From the NCBI GenBank assembly GCA_910586255.1, contig CAJUHR010000022.1, forward strand, positions 18,817 to 82,816: DNA of 64,000 nt, written 5' to 3'. Within the stretch, counting starts at the first letter, position 1, and each line of letters starts with the position of its first letter. The notes below the pieces were generated by a model. The model worked only from the letters and a program-made list of their open reading frames with translations. It was not told the origin of the DNA and did no database searches. Position numbers and translations under genes: made by a program. Source of the stretch: an uncultured Lachnospiraceae bacterium (GTDB lineage Bacteria > Bacillota > Clostridia > Lachnospirales > Lachnospiraceae). Below, piece after piece: positions 51,543-60,236 of the stretch.

Positions 51543-52774
51543 GACAGACAGATGTAGTGATCATCGGCGGCGGCCCGGCAGGTCTGGCAGCGGCAGCGCG
51601 TTTGTGGGAAAAGGGAGTCCGGGATATCCTGATCCTGGAGAGGGAGCATTTCCTTGGGGGGATTTTAAGGCAGTGCATCCATGACGGCTTCGGCCTGACC
51701 CGGTTTGGGGAGACTTTAAGCGGCCCGGAATATGCTGCCCGCTTTATCGATCAGGTGACAGAAATGGGGATTCCCTATATAACGGACACCACGGTCATTG
51801 ATATTTCAGAAGACCGAAAAGTGACAGCCTCCTCCCGCGGGGGCATCCTGGAGATTCAGGCGGGGGCCGTGGTGCTGACCATGGGCTGCAGGGAGCGCAC
51901 CCGCGGCGCCATCAGCATCCCCGGGCAGAGACCGGCAGGCGTCTTAACGGCCGGAGTGGCCCAAAGCTATATTAACCTGCAGAATAAGATGGTGGGGCGG
52001 GAGGCGGTCATCTTAGGCTCCGGCGATATCGGCATGATCATGGCGAGACGGATGACCTTAGAGGGCGCTCATGTGCAGGCAGTCTTTGAGGTACAGCCCT
52101 ATGCCAGCGGCCTTCCCCGGAACATTGAGCAGTGCTTAAATGACTACAACATTCCCCTATATTTAAGCCATACGGTGACAGATATAAAAGGCGAGGAGAG
52201 GCTGGAGGCTGTGGTGGTATCCCAGGTGGATGAGTGGATGCAGCCCATACCGGGGACGGAGAGGGAATATGCCTGCGACACCCTGATTCTCTCTGTCGGT
52301 CTGATTCCGGAGAACGAGCTTTCCCTGGCTGCCGGCGTAAGGCTGGATGAGAGAAGCAAGGGAGCTGTGGTGGATGAGCACCATCAGACCAGTGTTCCGG
52401 GAATCTTTGCCGCCGGCAATGTGCTGCAGGTCCATGACCTGGTGGATTTTGTATCCATGGAGGCAGAGAGCCTGGCGGATTCGGTGGCCCGCTATCTGGC
52501 AGACAAAGGACTTTTGGAATGTGGCCTGGAGGTGAAAACCGATGGCAATGTGACCTACACGATCCCTCAGAAAATCAGCGGAACGGAGGATTTTAAGCTG
52601 TCTCTGCGGGTGAGAAAGCCAGTCAGAAATGCGTGTATCCGCCTGAGCCAGGGAAAAAACATTGTGTTGGAAAAGAAGATGCTAAAAGTTATTCCGGCGG
52701 AGATGATTCAGATCCCGGTAAAGGCAGAAAAGCTGAGACGGGAGAAGGATTTGGAGGTGAGCGTGATATGGTAA
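51539..52774 (+). CDS. FAD/NAD-dependent oxidoreductase, second subunit
   Basis: 411-residue pyridine nucleotide-disulfide-type flavoprotein: VVIIGGGPAGLAAAARLWEKG for FAD, AVILGSGDIGMIMARRM for the NAD site, GIFAAGNVLQVHDLVD for FAD closing, and an IPCDTLIL-like interior. It is ATGA-coupled to the preceding dehydrogenase and the next DUF1667 gene overlaps its end, so the three form one complex or pathway. It would pass electrons from the first subunit to NAD or another carrier. Confidence 0.82.
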   Translation: MRQTDVVIIGGGPAGLAAAARLWEKGVRDILILEREHFLGGILRQCIHDGFGLTRFGETLSGPEYAARFIDQVTEMGIPYITDTTVIDISEDRKVTASSRGGILEIQAGAVVLTMGCRERTRGAISIPGQRPAGVLTAGVAQSYINLQNKMVGREAVILGSGDIGMIMARRMTLEGAHVQAVFEVQPYASGLPRNIEQCLNDYNIPLYLSHTVTDIKGEERLEAVVVSQVDEWMQPIPGTEREYACDTLILSVGLIPENELSLAAGVRLDERSKGAVVDEHHQTSVPGIFAAGNVLQVHDLVDFVSMEAESLADSVARYLADKGLLECGLEVKTDGNVTYTIPQKISGTEDFKLSLRVRKPVRNACIRLSQGKNIVLEKKMLKVIPAEMIQIPVKAEKLRREKDLEVSVIW

Positions 52775-53139
52775 GAGAATTTACATGTATTATGTGTCCT
52801 TTGGGGTGCGATTTGAGAGCCGAGACTGGACAGGGTGCGGATGGAAATGATATTATAGTGACGGGAAATACCTGTAAGAAAGGAATGGAGTACGCGGTGC
52901 AGGAGGTGACGGACCCCCAAAGAAACATTGCCACCTCCGTGCTGGTGACCGGCGGGGAGCTGCCCTTAGCCAGCGTGCGCCTGACCCGTCCTGTCCCCAA
53001 GAATCGGATCTTTGATGTGATGGGGGAGATCCGCAGCCAGAAGCTGACCGCTCCGGTGAAGGCCGGACAGGTGGTGATTGCAGACGTTCTGGGGCTGGGG
53101 AGCGATGTGATTGTGACGAAGACGGTGAATGCAGGCTGA
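52768..53139 (+). CDS. DUF1667 protein, third member of the oxidoreductase set
   Basis: 123-residue protein with cysteines C6, C9 and C13 in FTCIMCPLGCDLRAE and one more in GNTCKKGMEYAVQE, a four-Cys set that looks like an iron-sulfur or zinc site, followed by VRLTRPVPKNRIFDVMGE and VIADVLGLGSDVIVTKT. DUF1667 proteins regularly accompany the two FAD oxidoreductases just upstream. The ATG at 52768 lies in the end of the previous gene with GGAGG 10 bases before. It is probably an electron-transfer subunit (inference). Confidence 0.8.
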   Translation: MVREFTCIMCPLGCDLRAETGQGADGNDIIVTGNTCKKGMEYAVQEVTDPQRNIATSVLVTGGELPLASVRLTRPVPKNRIFDVMGEIRSQKLTAPVKAGQVVIADVLGLGSDVIVTKTVNAG

Positions 53140-53183
53140 TGAAACAGATTGCCGGGAGTATGTAGGCGAGAAGGAGAAATCAC

Positions 53184-54038
53184 ATGAACAAAACGGTTAC
53201 ATTTGCAGACGGAACCAAGGTTCCTGCCCTGGGCCAGGGAACCTGGTATCTGGGGGAGAGGCGTGATTGCCGGGAAGCGGAGCAGGAGGCTCTTAAAGCC
53301 GGCATTAAAGCCGGTATGACACTGATTGACACGGCAGAAATGTACGGTCACGGCAAGGCTGAGGAGTTAGTGGGCCAAATCATAAAGGAAACGGACAGGA
53401 GCCGGCTGTTTCTCGTTTCCAAGGTGTACCCCCATAACGCCGGGCGTTCTCACATCTTTAAAAGCTGTGAGGCCAGCATAAAGCGCATGGAAACGGATTA
53501 TCTGGATCTGTACCTGCTTCACTGGCGCGGTTCGGTTCCCTTAAGGGAGACGGTGGAATGTATGGAGGAACTGAAAAAGGAAGGAAGGATCCGCCGCTGG
53601 GGTGTGTCAAATTTTGATATCAGCGACATGGAGGAGCTGTGGTCAGTGCCGGGAGGAAAAAACTGTGAGGTCAATCAGGTTTTGTACCATGTGGCTTCCC
53701 GGGGGATTGAATACAGCCTGCTGCCCTGGATGAGAGAGCGTGGTGTTAAGCTGATGGCTTACTGCCCTCTGGCCCAGGCAGGAGGCCTGCGCCGGGGACT
53801 TTATCAGAGCCCGGTTCTGACAGAGATTGCAAAGGCTCATGAAGCCACCGTATCCCAGGTGCTTTTGGCATTTGTCCTGGGCAGGGAGGATGTGATTGCG
53901 ATTCCCCGAACAGGAAAGAAGGCCCACACCCTGGAAAACGCCCAGGCTGACAGTCTGGCGCTGACGCCACAGGAGCTGGCAATGATCAACCGGGCATTTC
54001 CGGCGCCAACCAGAAAGGTGTATTTAGACATGCAGTAA
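53184..54038 (+). CDS. aldo/keto reductase
   Basis: 284-residue TIM-barrel oxidoreductase with the catalytic tetrad visible: D in LIDTAEMYG, Y in the same motif, K in LVSKVYP and H in LLHWRGS. VAIPRTGKKAHTLENAQ is the NADPH-binding region. It reduces aldehydes or keto sugars. GAGAAGGAG precedes the ATG. It is the last gene of the aldarate region and may handle an aldehyde by-product; substrate unknown. Confidence 0.85.
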   Translation: MNKTVTFADGTKVPALGQGTWYLGERRDCREAEQEALKAGIKAGMTLIDTAEMYGHGKAEELVGQIIKETDRSRLFLVSKVYPHNAGRSHIFKSCEASIKRMETDYLDLYLLHWRGSVPLRETVECMEELKKEGRIRRWGVSNFDISDMEELWSVPGGKNCEVNQVLYHVASRGIEYSLLPWMRERGVKLMAYCPLAQAGGLRRGLYQSPVLTEIAKAHEATVSQVLLAFVLGREDVIAIPRTGKKAHTLENAQADSLALTPQELAMINRAFPAPTRKVYLDMQ

Positions 54039-54102
54039 TAATTTGCAATTTTTCTTATCTTGTGATATGATATATGAAACCAAGGAGAGGAGAAACGGAG
54101 AT

Positions 54103-54276
54103 ATGGAGATTTCTGCATTATCGATCCCTGCGTATACAGGAACCGTCAGCACAGGACTGGAGATTGCCATGATGTCCAAGGCCCTTGACACTGCCGAGAT
54201 TGCCGGTGATGCTCTCACCCGGATGATGGAGGCCGTTGCCACCGGTCTTGGACAGAATATGGACATCCGTGCCTGA
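54103..54276 (+). CDS. YjfB-family small protein
   Basis: 57-residue protein (MEISALSIPAYTGTVSTGLE, IAMMSKALDTAEIAGDALTR). It shows the helical pattern of YjfB (PF14070: short N-terminal Ser/Ala part, then 'iamlKkamDtaeqqg..l..mm'). In Bacillus the gene is sigma-D-linked, with no known biochemical function. The ATG at 54103 has GGAGAAACGGAG ahead; the frame is open to 54043. The gene ends at a strong terminator. Confidence 0.6.
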   Translation: MEISALSIPAYTGTVSTGLEIAMMSKALDTAEIAGDALTRMMEAVATGLGQNMDIRA

Positions 54277-54288
54277 TCCCATAGGTAG

Positions 54289-54321
54289 AACCCACAGTCT
54301 CACATCAGACTGTGGGTTTTT
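54289..54321 (+). terminator. intrinsic terminator between convergent yjfB-like and cls genes
   Basis: AACCCACAGTCT pairs with AGACTGTGGGTT around CACATC and is followed by TTT. The A's before and T's after let it serve both strands. Confidence 0.88.
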
Positions 54322-54351
54322 ATGTGCGCCCGGCGGGCGCAGGTTCTTTAT

Positions 54352-55908
54352 TTACATCAGCGGAGCAAACAGCCGCAATCCCGCCCCGGCCAGCCGCCGC
54401 AGAAGCGGGTAATTTTTGTACCCTTCCAGGGTAATCTCCTCACACATTTCAAGAGTTCGCAAAAAGTCCTTTTCCACATCCTCAACCACCTGGTTTTTAT
54501 AAAAATAGACCGCGCACTCAAAATGAAGATACAGGCTGCGGTAGTCCAGATTGACGGAGCCGACCACGGCCTTTATTCCATCGCTGCTGAACACCTTGGC
54601 GTGGACAAAGCCTCTGGTATACTCAAAGATCCGCACGCCGGCGGCTAAAAGCTCCCCGTAATAGGATCTGGCCAGAAGATAGGCATAGAGCTTGTCCGGT
54701 ATATGAGGCATAATGATGATCACCTCCACCCCCCGCTTGGCGGCAAAGGTGAGAGCTGTGATCATATCGCTGTCCAAAATCAGATAAGGCGTCATGATAT
54801 GCACATAGCTTTCCGCCTCATTGAGAATATCCATGTACACATATTCCCCCACCGTCTCATCGTCTAAGGGACTGTCTCCGTAGGGCATCACATAGCCTTC
54901 TCTGTTTAAGCGGTCCGGATAGTGATAATCGGGACTCCTTAAATATTTGCCATAATCCTCCTGACCCCGTTCTGACACGTTCCACATCTGAAGAAACATC
55001 ATGAGAAAGCTGGTGACTCCGTCCCCCTTAAGCATCACGGCAGTATCCTTCCAGTGGCCAAACCGTACCGTCTCATTGATATACTCGTCAGCCAGATTGA
55101 CGCCTCCGGTAAAGGCCGTATGGCCGTCAATCACCGTGATCTTTCTGTGATCCCGGTTGTTCTGATAGCTGGAAAGGGCCGGCTTTACGGGAAAGAACAC
55201 CTTGCAGCGGATCCCCAGCCTTTCCAGACGCTTCGGATAATTGTGGGGAAGGAGGGTAAGGCATCCCATCCCGTCATACATAAAACGGACCTCCACCCCT
55301 TCCCCTGCCTTTCTGACAAGAATCTCAAGGACCGAATCCCAGAATTTGCCCTCCTCCACAATGAAATACTCCATAAAAATGTACCGCTCGGCCTTCTCAA
55401 GCTCCTCCAAAAGCCGCGGATACAGCTCATCTCCCAGGGAAAAATATTCCCCGTAGGTATTCCCGCAGATCGGGTAGCCTCCGTAACGTCCCATATAGCC
55501 TGCCAGGCGGGCGGTTCTGGGACTTTCTTTTGCCAGTGCCGCCATCACCTTCTCATCCTGCCTCAAATAAGGCTCCGTCTGTTTTAAAATCACCCCTAAG
55601 CGCCGGGCTATCCATCGGACCTCCACCTGCAGTTCCATAAAAATATAGAACATGGCGCCGAACACGGGAAATACCAGCACGGGAATCACCCAGGCCAGCT
55701 GATAGATCGGATTCTGCCGCTTGTTGATGATGTAGATCACCACAACCGCGCTTAAGAGGGTAAAGCCTCCATAGACAAAAAATATATGATCTCCCAGCCA
55801 TTTGAAGGCCCCAAAAAGCACAGCGATCTGAATCAGCAGAAAGAGCACTAAAAATGCTGTTCTGCCAAAGATCACCCTCAGAAATTTTTTCCACTTTTTC
55901 CGGTTCAC
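54352..55908 (-). CDS. cls: cardiolipin synthase
   Basis: 518-residue phospholipase-D-family protein. Two N-terminal membrane segments (about 12-32 and 38-58), the 'AWVIPVLVFPVFGAMFYI' region, and two HKD motifs: HRKITVIDGHTAFTGGVN and HAKVFSSDGIKAVVGSVN. It joins two phosphatidylglycerol molecules to make cardiolipin at the membrane. Single gene. The minus-strand start is at 55908. Confidence 0.92.
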   Translation of the reverse strand: MNRKKWKKFLRVIFGRTAFLVLFLLIQIAVLFGAFKWLGDHIFFVYGGFTLLSAVVVIYIINKRQNPIYQLAWVIPVLVFPVFGAMFYIFMELQVEVRWIARRLGVILKQTEPYLRQDEKVMAALAKESPRTARLAGYMGRYGGYPICGNTYGEYFSLGDELYPRLLEELEKAERYIFMEYFIVEEGKFWDSVLEILVRKAGEGVEVRFMYDGMGCLTLLPHNYPKRLERLGIRCKVFFPVKPALSSYQNNRDHRKITVIDGHTAFTGGVNLADEYINETVRFGHWKDTAVMLKGDGVTSFLMMFLQMWNVSERGQEDYGKYLRSPDYHYPDRLNREGYVMPYGDSPLDDETVGEYVYMDILNEAESYVHIMTPYLILDSDMITALTFAAKRGVEVIIIMPHIPDKLYAYLLARSYYGELLAAGVRIFEYTRGFVHAKVFSSDGIKAVVGSVNLDYRSLYLHFECAVYFYKNQVVEDVEKDFLRTLEMCEEITLEGYKNYPLLRRLAGAGLRLFAPLM

Positions 55909-55985
55909 TTTTTATCTGCCTCCCATCTGCAACCGCCCGGACAATATATCTCTTTAATATGCTTCTGCGGCAGCAGGCGGACTTG

Positions 55986-57266
55986 TCATTCCTTCAATGC
56001 CTGCTCCAAATCTCCTATAATGTCATTCACATCCTCAATCCCCACGCTGAGCCGGATCATGGACGGATCCACGCCTGCCTCCCGCAGCTGTTCGTCATTT
56101 AACTGACGGTGAGTGTGGCTGGCCGGATGTAAGACCGAGGTTCTGGCGTCCGCCACATGGGTCACAATGGCCGCAAGCTTTAACCGGTCCATAAATCTTG
56201 CGGCAGCCTTCCGTCCTCCTTTCAGTCCAAAGGAAATGACCCCGCAGGTGCCGACAGGCATATATTTTCCTGCCAGCTCAAAGTATTTGTCCCCTTCAAG
56301 TCCCGGATAGCATACCCAGTCCACATCCTCTCTGGCCTTTAAGTACCCGGCTACCTGCTTTGCATTATCACAGTGGCGGGGCATCCGCAGATGGAGTGTC
56401 TCCAGGCCCACATTCAGTAAAAATGCGTTCTGAGGAGACTGGATGGAGCCCATGTCCCGCATAAGCTGGGCCGTGGCCTTGGTGATGTATGCTCCTTTTC
56501 CGAATTTCTCCGTGTAAACCACCCCGTGATAGGACTCATCCGGTGTGGTCAGTCCCGGGTATTTGTCCCTGTGGGCCTCCCAGTCAAAATTGCCGCTGTC
56601 CACGATACAGCCCCCCACACACATGGCGTGTCCGTCCATATATTTGGTGGTGGAGTGAGTCACAATGTCCGCCCCCCACTCAAAGGGACGGCAGTTAATG
56701 GGCGTGGCAAAGGTATTGTCCACAATCAGAGGCACTCCGTGGCTGTGGGCCAGACGTGCAAATTTTTCAATGTCCAGGACCACCAGGGCCGGATTGGCAA
56801 TGGTCTCCCCGAACACAGCCCGGGTGTTGGGCTGAAAGGCCTTAGAGAGCTCCTCCTCGGATGCATCCGGATCCACCAAGGTGCACTCAATCCCGAACCG
56901 CTTTAAAGTCACGGTAAAGAGATTGGAGGTTCCTCCATAGATGGTGGCCGCACTGACCACATGATCCCCTGCTGAACAGATATTCAAAACCGCATACATG
57001 TTTGCCGCCTGCCCGGAGGATGTAAGCATGGCCGCCACGCCGCCCTCCAAAGCACAGATTTTGGCTGCCACCGCGTCATTGGTGGGATTGGCAAGGCGGG
57101 TATAAAAATATCCGTTTTCCTCCAGATCAAAAAGCCGCCCCATCTGCTCGCTTGTCTCGTATTTAAATGTAGTGCTCTGATAAATGGGCAGCACCCGGGG
57201 CTCTCCGTTTTTCGGCTGCCAGCCGCCCTGAACACAGATCGTGCCCTGTGACTGATTCCGGTTCAT
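55986..57266 (-). CDS. O-acetylhomoserine sulfhydrylase-type PLP enzyme
   Basis: 426-residue Cys/Met-metabolism PLP enzyme. IYQSTTFKYETSEQMG, FYTRLANPTNDAV, SSGQAANMYAV and the PLP lysine in THSTTKYMDGHAMCVGG, then HPASHTHRQLNDEQLREAGV. It makes homocysteine from O-acetylhomoserine and sulfide. AAGGAGGAAAATC precedes the ATG on the minus strand. Its leader contains a hairpin but I see no match to the SAM-I or T-box consensus. A single gene next to cls, not part of an operon. Confidence 0.85.
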   Translation of the reverse strand: MNRNQSQGTICVQGGWQPKNGEPRVLPIYQSTTFKYETSEQMGRLFDLEENGYFYTRLANPTNDAVAAKICALEGGVAAMLTSSGQAANMYAVLNICSAGDHVVSAATIYGGTSNLFTVTLKRFGIECTLVDPDASEEELSKAFQPNTRAVFGETIANPALVVLDIEKFARLAHSHGVPLIVDNTFATPINCRPFEWGADIVTHSTTKYMDGHAMCVGGCIVDSGNFDWEAHRDKYPGLTTPDESYHGVVYTEKFGKGAYITKATAQLMRDMGSIQSPQNAFLLNVGLETLHLRMPRHCDNAKQVAGYLKAREDVDWVCYPGLEGDKYFELAGKYMPVGTCGVISFGLKGGRKAAARFMDRLKLAAIVTHVADARTSVLHPASHTHRQLNDEQLREAGVDPSMIRLSVGIEDVNDIIGDLEQALKE

Positions 57267-57296
57267 ATGATTTTCCTCCTTGTTAGCATATGCATT

Positions 57297-57342
57297 ATAG
57301 CCGATTCACCTCGTGGCTTTTGTCTGAGGCGCTCTCGGCTAT
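57297..57342 (-). promoter_or_regulatory. structured 5' leader before the sulfhydrylase gene
   Basis: ATAGCCGA pairs with TCGGCTAT (8 bp); inside, CCTC pairs with GAGG, leaving a 13-base loop. It lies 30 bases before the start codon. From 57343 to 57749 I see no gene, only A+T-rich DNA. Confidence 0.35.
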
Positions 57343-57749
57343 ATCTCATAAGGGCTAGTCTATCACAAATGAACCGGTTTCTCAAGTAGAAATCCGGCGG
57401 CAGTCACGGTAAAAGCAAGCCAAGCTTTTGCAATCGGAGAGGTGCGCTTTGGATGAGGGGAGAACGGCAACTGGAAATGGCCGACATTCAAAAGCTTATA
57501 TTTGCAGGCTTTTTGCATACCTGAATAGAGTCACATCTCTGGGTGCGGTCTTAACATATGTCTGTTCTTTATGCATAAAAGAAACAATTTCGTTTTGCTC
57601 ATTTTGCCGAGCTTTTCTATGACTGTATCCAGGATTCTGTGGACAAATTCTTTTTTGCATCATTGTGCTCTTCCATACAGCATGCGCATAAACCTGTTTT
57701 TTCTGTACATAATGGTAAAGAGAAAATTGGCTCCATAACTGTATTGGCT

Positions 57750-57779
57750 CATGACTAATCAGCAGAGTGATCAGTCATG
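57750..57779. promoter_or_regulatory. inverted repeat upstream of the ClpP-like gene
   Basis: CATGACTAATCA and TGATCAGTCATG are inverted repeats (11 of 12 pair) around GCAGAG. Position 76 bases before the start suggests an operator or leader hairpin. It could also be an old promoter hairpin; no T run follows. Confidence 0.35.
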
Positions 57780-57855
57780 GAGTGAACGGTAACAGAAAAT
57801 TCTTTCAGCCGGCATCGGCTACGGAGGGAAAAGCACAGGGAAAGGACGGCAAGCT

Positions 57856-58608
57856 ATGAATCAGAAAGAGTGGGAGTATGTGGAGAACCAGGACAGAGAC
57901 AGTGCTAATGGCAATAATGAGGCAAAAGAGAAGGAAAAGGAGCTGGAAAAGAGGGAAGATGAGAAGCTAGAGGAGTACGGACAGATGACCCTGGAGAATA
58001 ACCGGGGAAAGAGAAAGATTCACCTGCTTTCCATTATCGGCGAGGTGGAAGGTCATGAGAATCTTTCGGGAAATGCCAAGGCCACCAAATACGACCATGT
58101 GCTTCCCAAGCTGGCTTCTCTGGAGGACGATGACAGTGTGGAGGGGCTTTTGGTGCTTTTAAACACATCCGGCGGGGATGTGGACGCAGGGCTGGCCATA
58201 GCGGAAATGATCGCCTCCCTGACCATGCCAACGGTGTCTTTGGTTTTGGGGGGAAGCCATTCCATCGGGGTTCCCCTGGCCGTGTCTGCCAATTATTCTT
58301 TTATCGTGCCCACCGGAACCATGATGATTCACCCGGTGCGCATGAGCGGCATGGTGATCGGAACCTCCCAGACCTATGAGTATTTTAATATGATTCAGGA
58401 TCGGATATTGAGCTTTATCAGTACTCATTCCCGAATGGAATACGAACAGGTGAAGGCTCTGATGCACAACACGAAAATGCTGACAAGAGATCTGGGAACC
58501 GTGTTGGTGGGAGCACAGGCTGTGGAGGAAGGTCTGATCGATGAGGTGGGAGGAATACGGGAAGCCTTACAGAAGCTTTACGGGCTGATTGATGAGAAAT
58601 GCGGGTGA
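57856..58608 (+). CDS. ClpP-like (TepA-type) serine protease
   Basis: 250-residue protein with an unusual N-terminal highly charged coiled-coil-like stretch (residues about 13-45), followed by a ClpP/crotonase-fold domain: LLVLLNTSGGDVDAGLAIAE, LGGSHSIGVPLA with the nucleophilic Ser, and GTMMIHPVRMSG with the catalytic His. It resembles TepA/ClpP-like proteases of Firmicutes, which act without the full Clp chaperone set and have an obscure role (spore formation or translocation suggested in Bacillus). AAAGGACGG precedes the ATG. Confidence 0.8.
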   Translation: MNQKEWEYVENQDRDSANGNNEAKEKEKELEKREDEKLEEYGQMTLENNRGKRKIHLLSIIGEVEGHENLSGNAKATKYDHVLPKLASLEDDDSVEGLLVLLNTSGGDVDAGLAIAEMIASLTMPTVSLVLGGSHSIGVPLAVSANYSFIVPTGTMMIHPVRMSGMVIGTSQTYEYFNMIQDRILSFISTHSRMEYEQVKALMHNTKMLTRDLGTVLVGAQAVEEGLIDEVGGIREALQKLYGLIDEKCG

Positions 58609-58723
58609 GGCGTCATTGACTTTGCCTGGGTTTGGGATTATGATATCAGGCATAATGACTAATCTGAGGGACTACAGAAAAGTAAAAAGTCAAGGGAAGG
58701 CGGCAATAAAGAGGGAGAGGAAT

Positions 58724-59770
58724 ATGATTTACGGTGTGGTGATTTTGGCGGGAGGAAAAAGCCGCCGGATGGGAAGGGATAAGGCGGAGCTTACCTTAAA
58801 CGGTGTTCGCTTTTTGGATAAGCTGGTCTGGGAATTAAGCGGATTTGAGGAATTGTGGATTTCCGTGGATGATGAGAGGCGGCATCCCGGGATTTATTAT
58901 CCCATGGTCAGCGATGCCTTCGGAGACTGCGGCCCCTTAGGCGGTATCTGCTCTGCCCTTATGGTATGCCAGGCAGATGCTCTGGTGGTGGTTTCCTGTG
59001 ACGTGCCGCTTTTTTCTGCAGGGTTGGCAAAAAAACTGTGCGATTGTCTGGAAGGGGGAGGGGACGCTGCAATCGCGGTGACAGAGGACGAAAGAGAGCA
59101 TCCCTTATGCGGAGTCTACAAAAAGAGCTGTTTAGAGGTGTTTGAGACTTGCATCAAAAAACAGGATTACAAGATGAGAAACGCACTGAAAATGCTGGAG
59201 GTAAAGAAATATCATGCAGGAAGAGATTCCTGGCGGCTGAGAAATATCAATACGCCAAGAGAATGGGAAAAGCTGACAAAGAGAAGCTGCCTTGCGGTTT
59301 GCGGATGGAAAAATTCTGGAAAGACCACCCTGATAGAAAGGCTTATTCCTGTGTTAAAGGGGAGGGGGCTCGGTGTCGCGGTCGTAAAGCATGACGGACA
59401 CAGCTATGAGGCGGACGTGCCGGGGACGGACAGCTACCGTTTTTTTCAGGCAGGAGCCGCCGCGTCCATGGTTTACGACAGGGAGAAATATTCCCTGACA
59501 GTCCGGCAGCAAAGGACGGAGGAGGAGGTCGTAGAGTTGGTGCCGGAGGGAGAGCTTGTGCTTTTGGAAGGATTCAAAAGGAGCCGGTATCCAAAGCTTG
59601 AGATCATTCGCAGAGAGTCGGGGGAGATGCCGATTCCGGATATGGCAGGAAGGCTGGCCTATGTCAGTGATTTGGAAATTAGGGAAGAGCTTCCAGTATT
59701 CCGGCCTGATGATATTGAAAAAATTGCGGAGTTTATAGCGGAGAAATATGAGAGGGGAGAGCTTTTGTAA
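58724..59770 (+). CDS. MobA-MobB fusion: molybdenum cofactor guanylyltransferase
   Basis: 348-residue protein. The N-terminal half is MobA (ILAGGKSRRMGRDKAEL, PLGGICSAL, VSCDVPLF, YKKSC); the C-terminal half from about residue 190 is MobB with Walker A CGWKNSGKTTLIERL and KHDGHSYEADVPGTDSYRFF. MobA adds GMP to molybdopterin to give the MGD or bis-MGD cofactor; MobB is a GTP-binding helper. In many bacteria they are separate genes. GGGAGAGG precedes the ATG; the frame also opens upstream within the ClpP-like gene. It is the first cofactor gene, separated from the next by a regulated gap. Confidence 0.85.
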   Translation: MIYGVVILAGGKSRRMGRDKAELTLNGVRFLDKLVWELSGFEELWISVDDERRHPGIYYPMVSDAFGDCGPLGGICSALMVCQADALVVVSCDVPLFSAGLAKKLCDCLEGGGDAAIAVTEDEREHPLCGVYKKSCLEVFETCIKKQDYKMRNALKMLEVKKYHAGRDSWRLRNINTPREWEKLTKRSCLAVCGWKNSGKTTLIERLIPVLKGRGLGVAVVKHDGHSYEADVPGTDSYRFFQAGAAASMVYDREKYSLTVRQQRTEEEVVELVPEGELVLLEGFKRSRYPKLEIIRRESGEMPIPDMAGRLAYVSDLEIREELPVFRPDDIEKIAEFIAEKYERGELL

Positions 59771-59812
59771 AGGGCGTGGATGTTACCCTCAAAATACATA
59801 AAATTAAAAAAC

Positions 59813-59846
59813 ATATTGTAAAATCGGCGATAAAATTTTACAATAT
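59813..59846 (+). promoter_or_regulatory. perfect palindrome overlapping a promoter before the Moco operon
   Basis: ATATTGTAAAAT (59813-59824) and ATTTTACAATAT (59835-59846) are exact inverted repeats around a 10-base spacer. The arms hold a -35-like TTGTAA (59817-59822) and a -10-like TACAAT (59839-59844) 16 bases apart. A repressor dimer bound here would block RNA polymerase. This is the only promoter seen in the 466-base gap. Confidence 0.55.
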
Positions 59847-59916
59847 AGATATTAAATACAGCTTCAATCAATTTCTTGAGCAAAAGTATCTAAAGAGAAA
59901 TCCATGATACTGCGCC

Positions 59917-60030
59917 GAAGGGATCTTCCCTTCCGGGGTCTGGCCGGAAACGGCCCGGCCTTCCTGTCGTTTGCAGATTTAATGTGATAAAGGGGAATCT
60001 GCACAACCGTGAAAAAAGAAATGCTGGACC
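59917..60030 (+). promoter_or_regulatory. structured leader of the MoeA-like gene, candidate riboswitch
   Basis: Hairpin GAAGGGA/TCCCTTC (59917-59933) is followed by GGCCG-GAAA-CGGCC with a GNRA tetraloop (59942-59955) and further unpaired bases, then the terminator at 60031. After it come GCGGC-GAAAA-GCCGC (60108-60122) and GTCACTCC/GGGGGTGAC (60146-60167). A leader of nearly 400 bases with a GNRA hairpin and a terminator, in front of cofactor genes, fits a metabolite-sensing RNA such as a molybdenum-cofactor riboswitch. I cannot match the class by eye. Confidence 0.4.
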
Positions 60031-60075
60031 AGAGCGCACAGTCACTTTTTTCAGGGTGAAGTGCGCTCTTTTTTT
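60031..60075 (+). terminator. intrinsic terminator in the leader of the MoeA-like gene
   Basis: AGAGCGCAC pairs perfectly with GTGCGCTCT around a 21-base loop; seven T follow. It stands 260 bases after mobA-mobB and 160 before the next start, so it could be an attenuator under the upstream leader rather than the end of mobA-mobB. Confidence 0.85.
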
Positions 60076-60236
60076 GGACAGACCCTTTTATGGGATCTGC
60101 TGTCAAAGCGGCGAAAAGCCGCGTGACGGGGAGGAGGGAGGAGAAGTCACTCCATGTTGGGGGTGACAGGAAATCCGGGAGTGGCCGAAAAAAGGCAGAT
60201 TATGGTGCAGTGATTTTCAAAAAAGGAGGCAGAAAA

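Noticed and set aside
57267..57420. SAM-I riboswitch or T-box before the sulfhydrylase gene
   Set aside because: The conserved core elements of either class are not visible; only a simple hairpin is.
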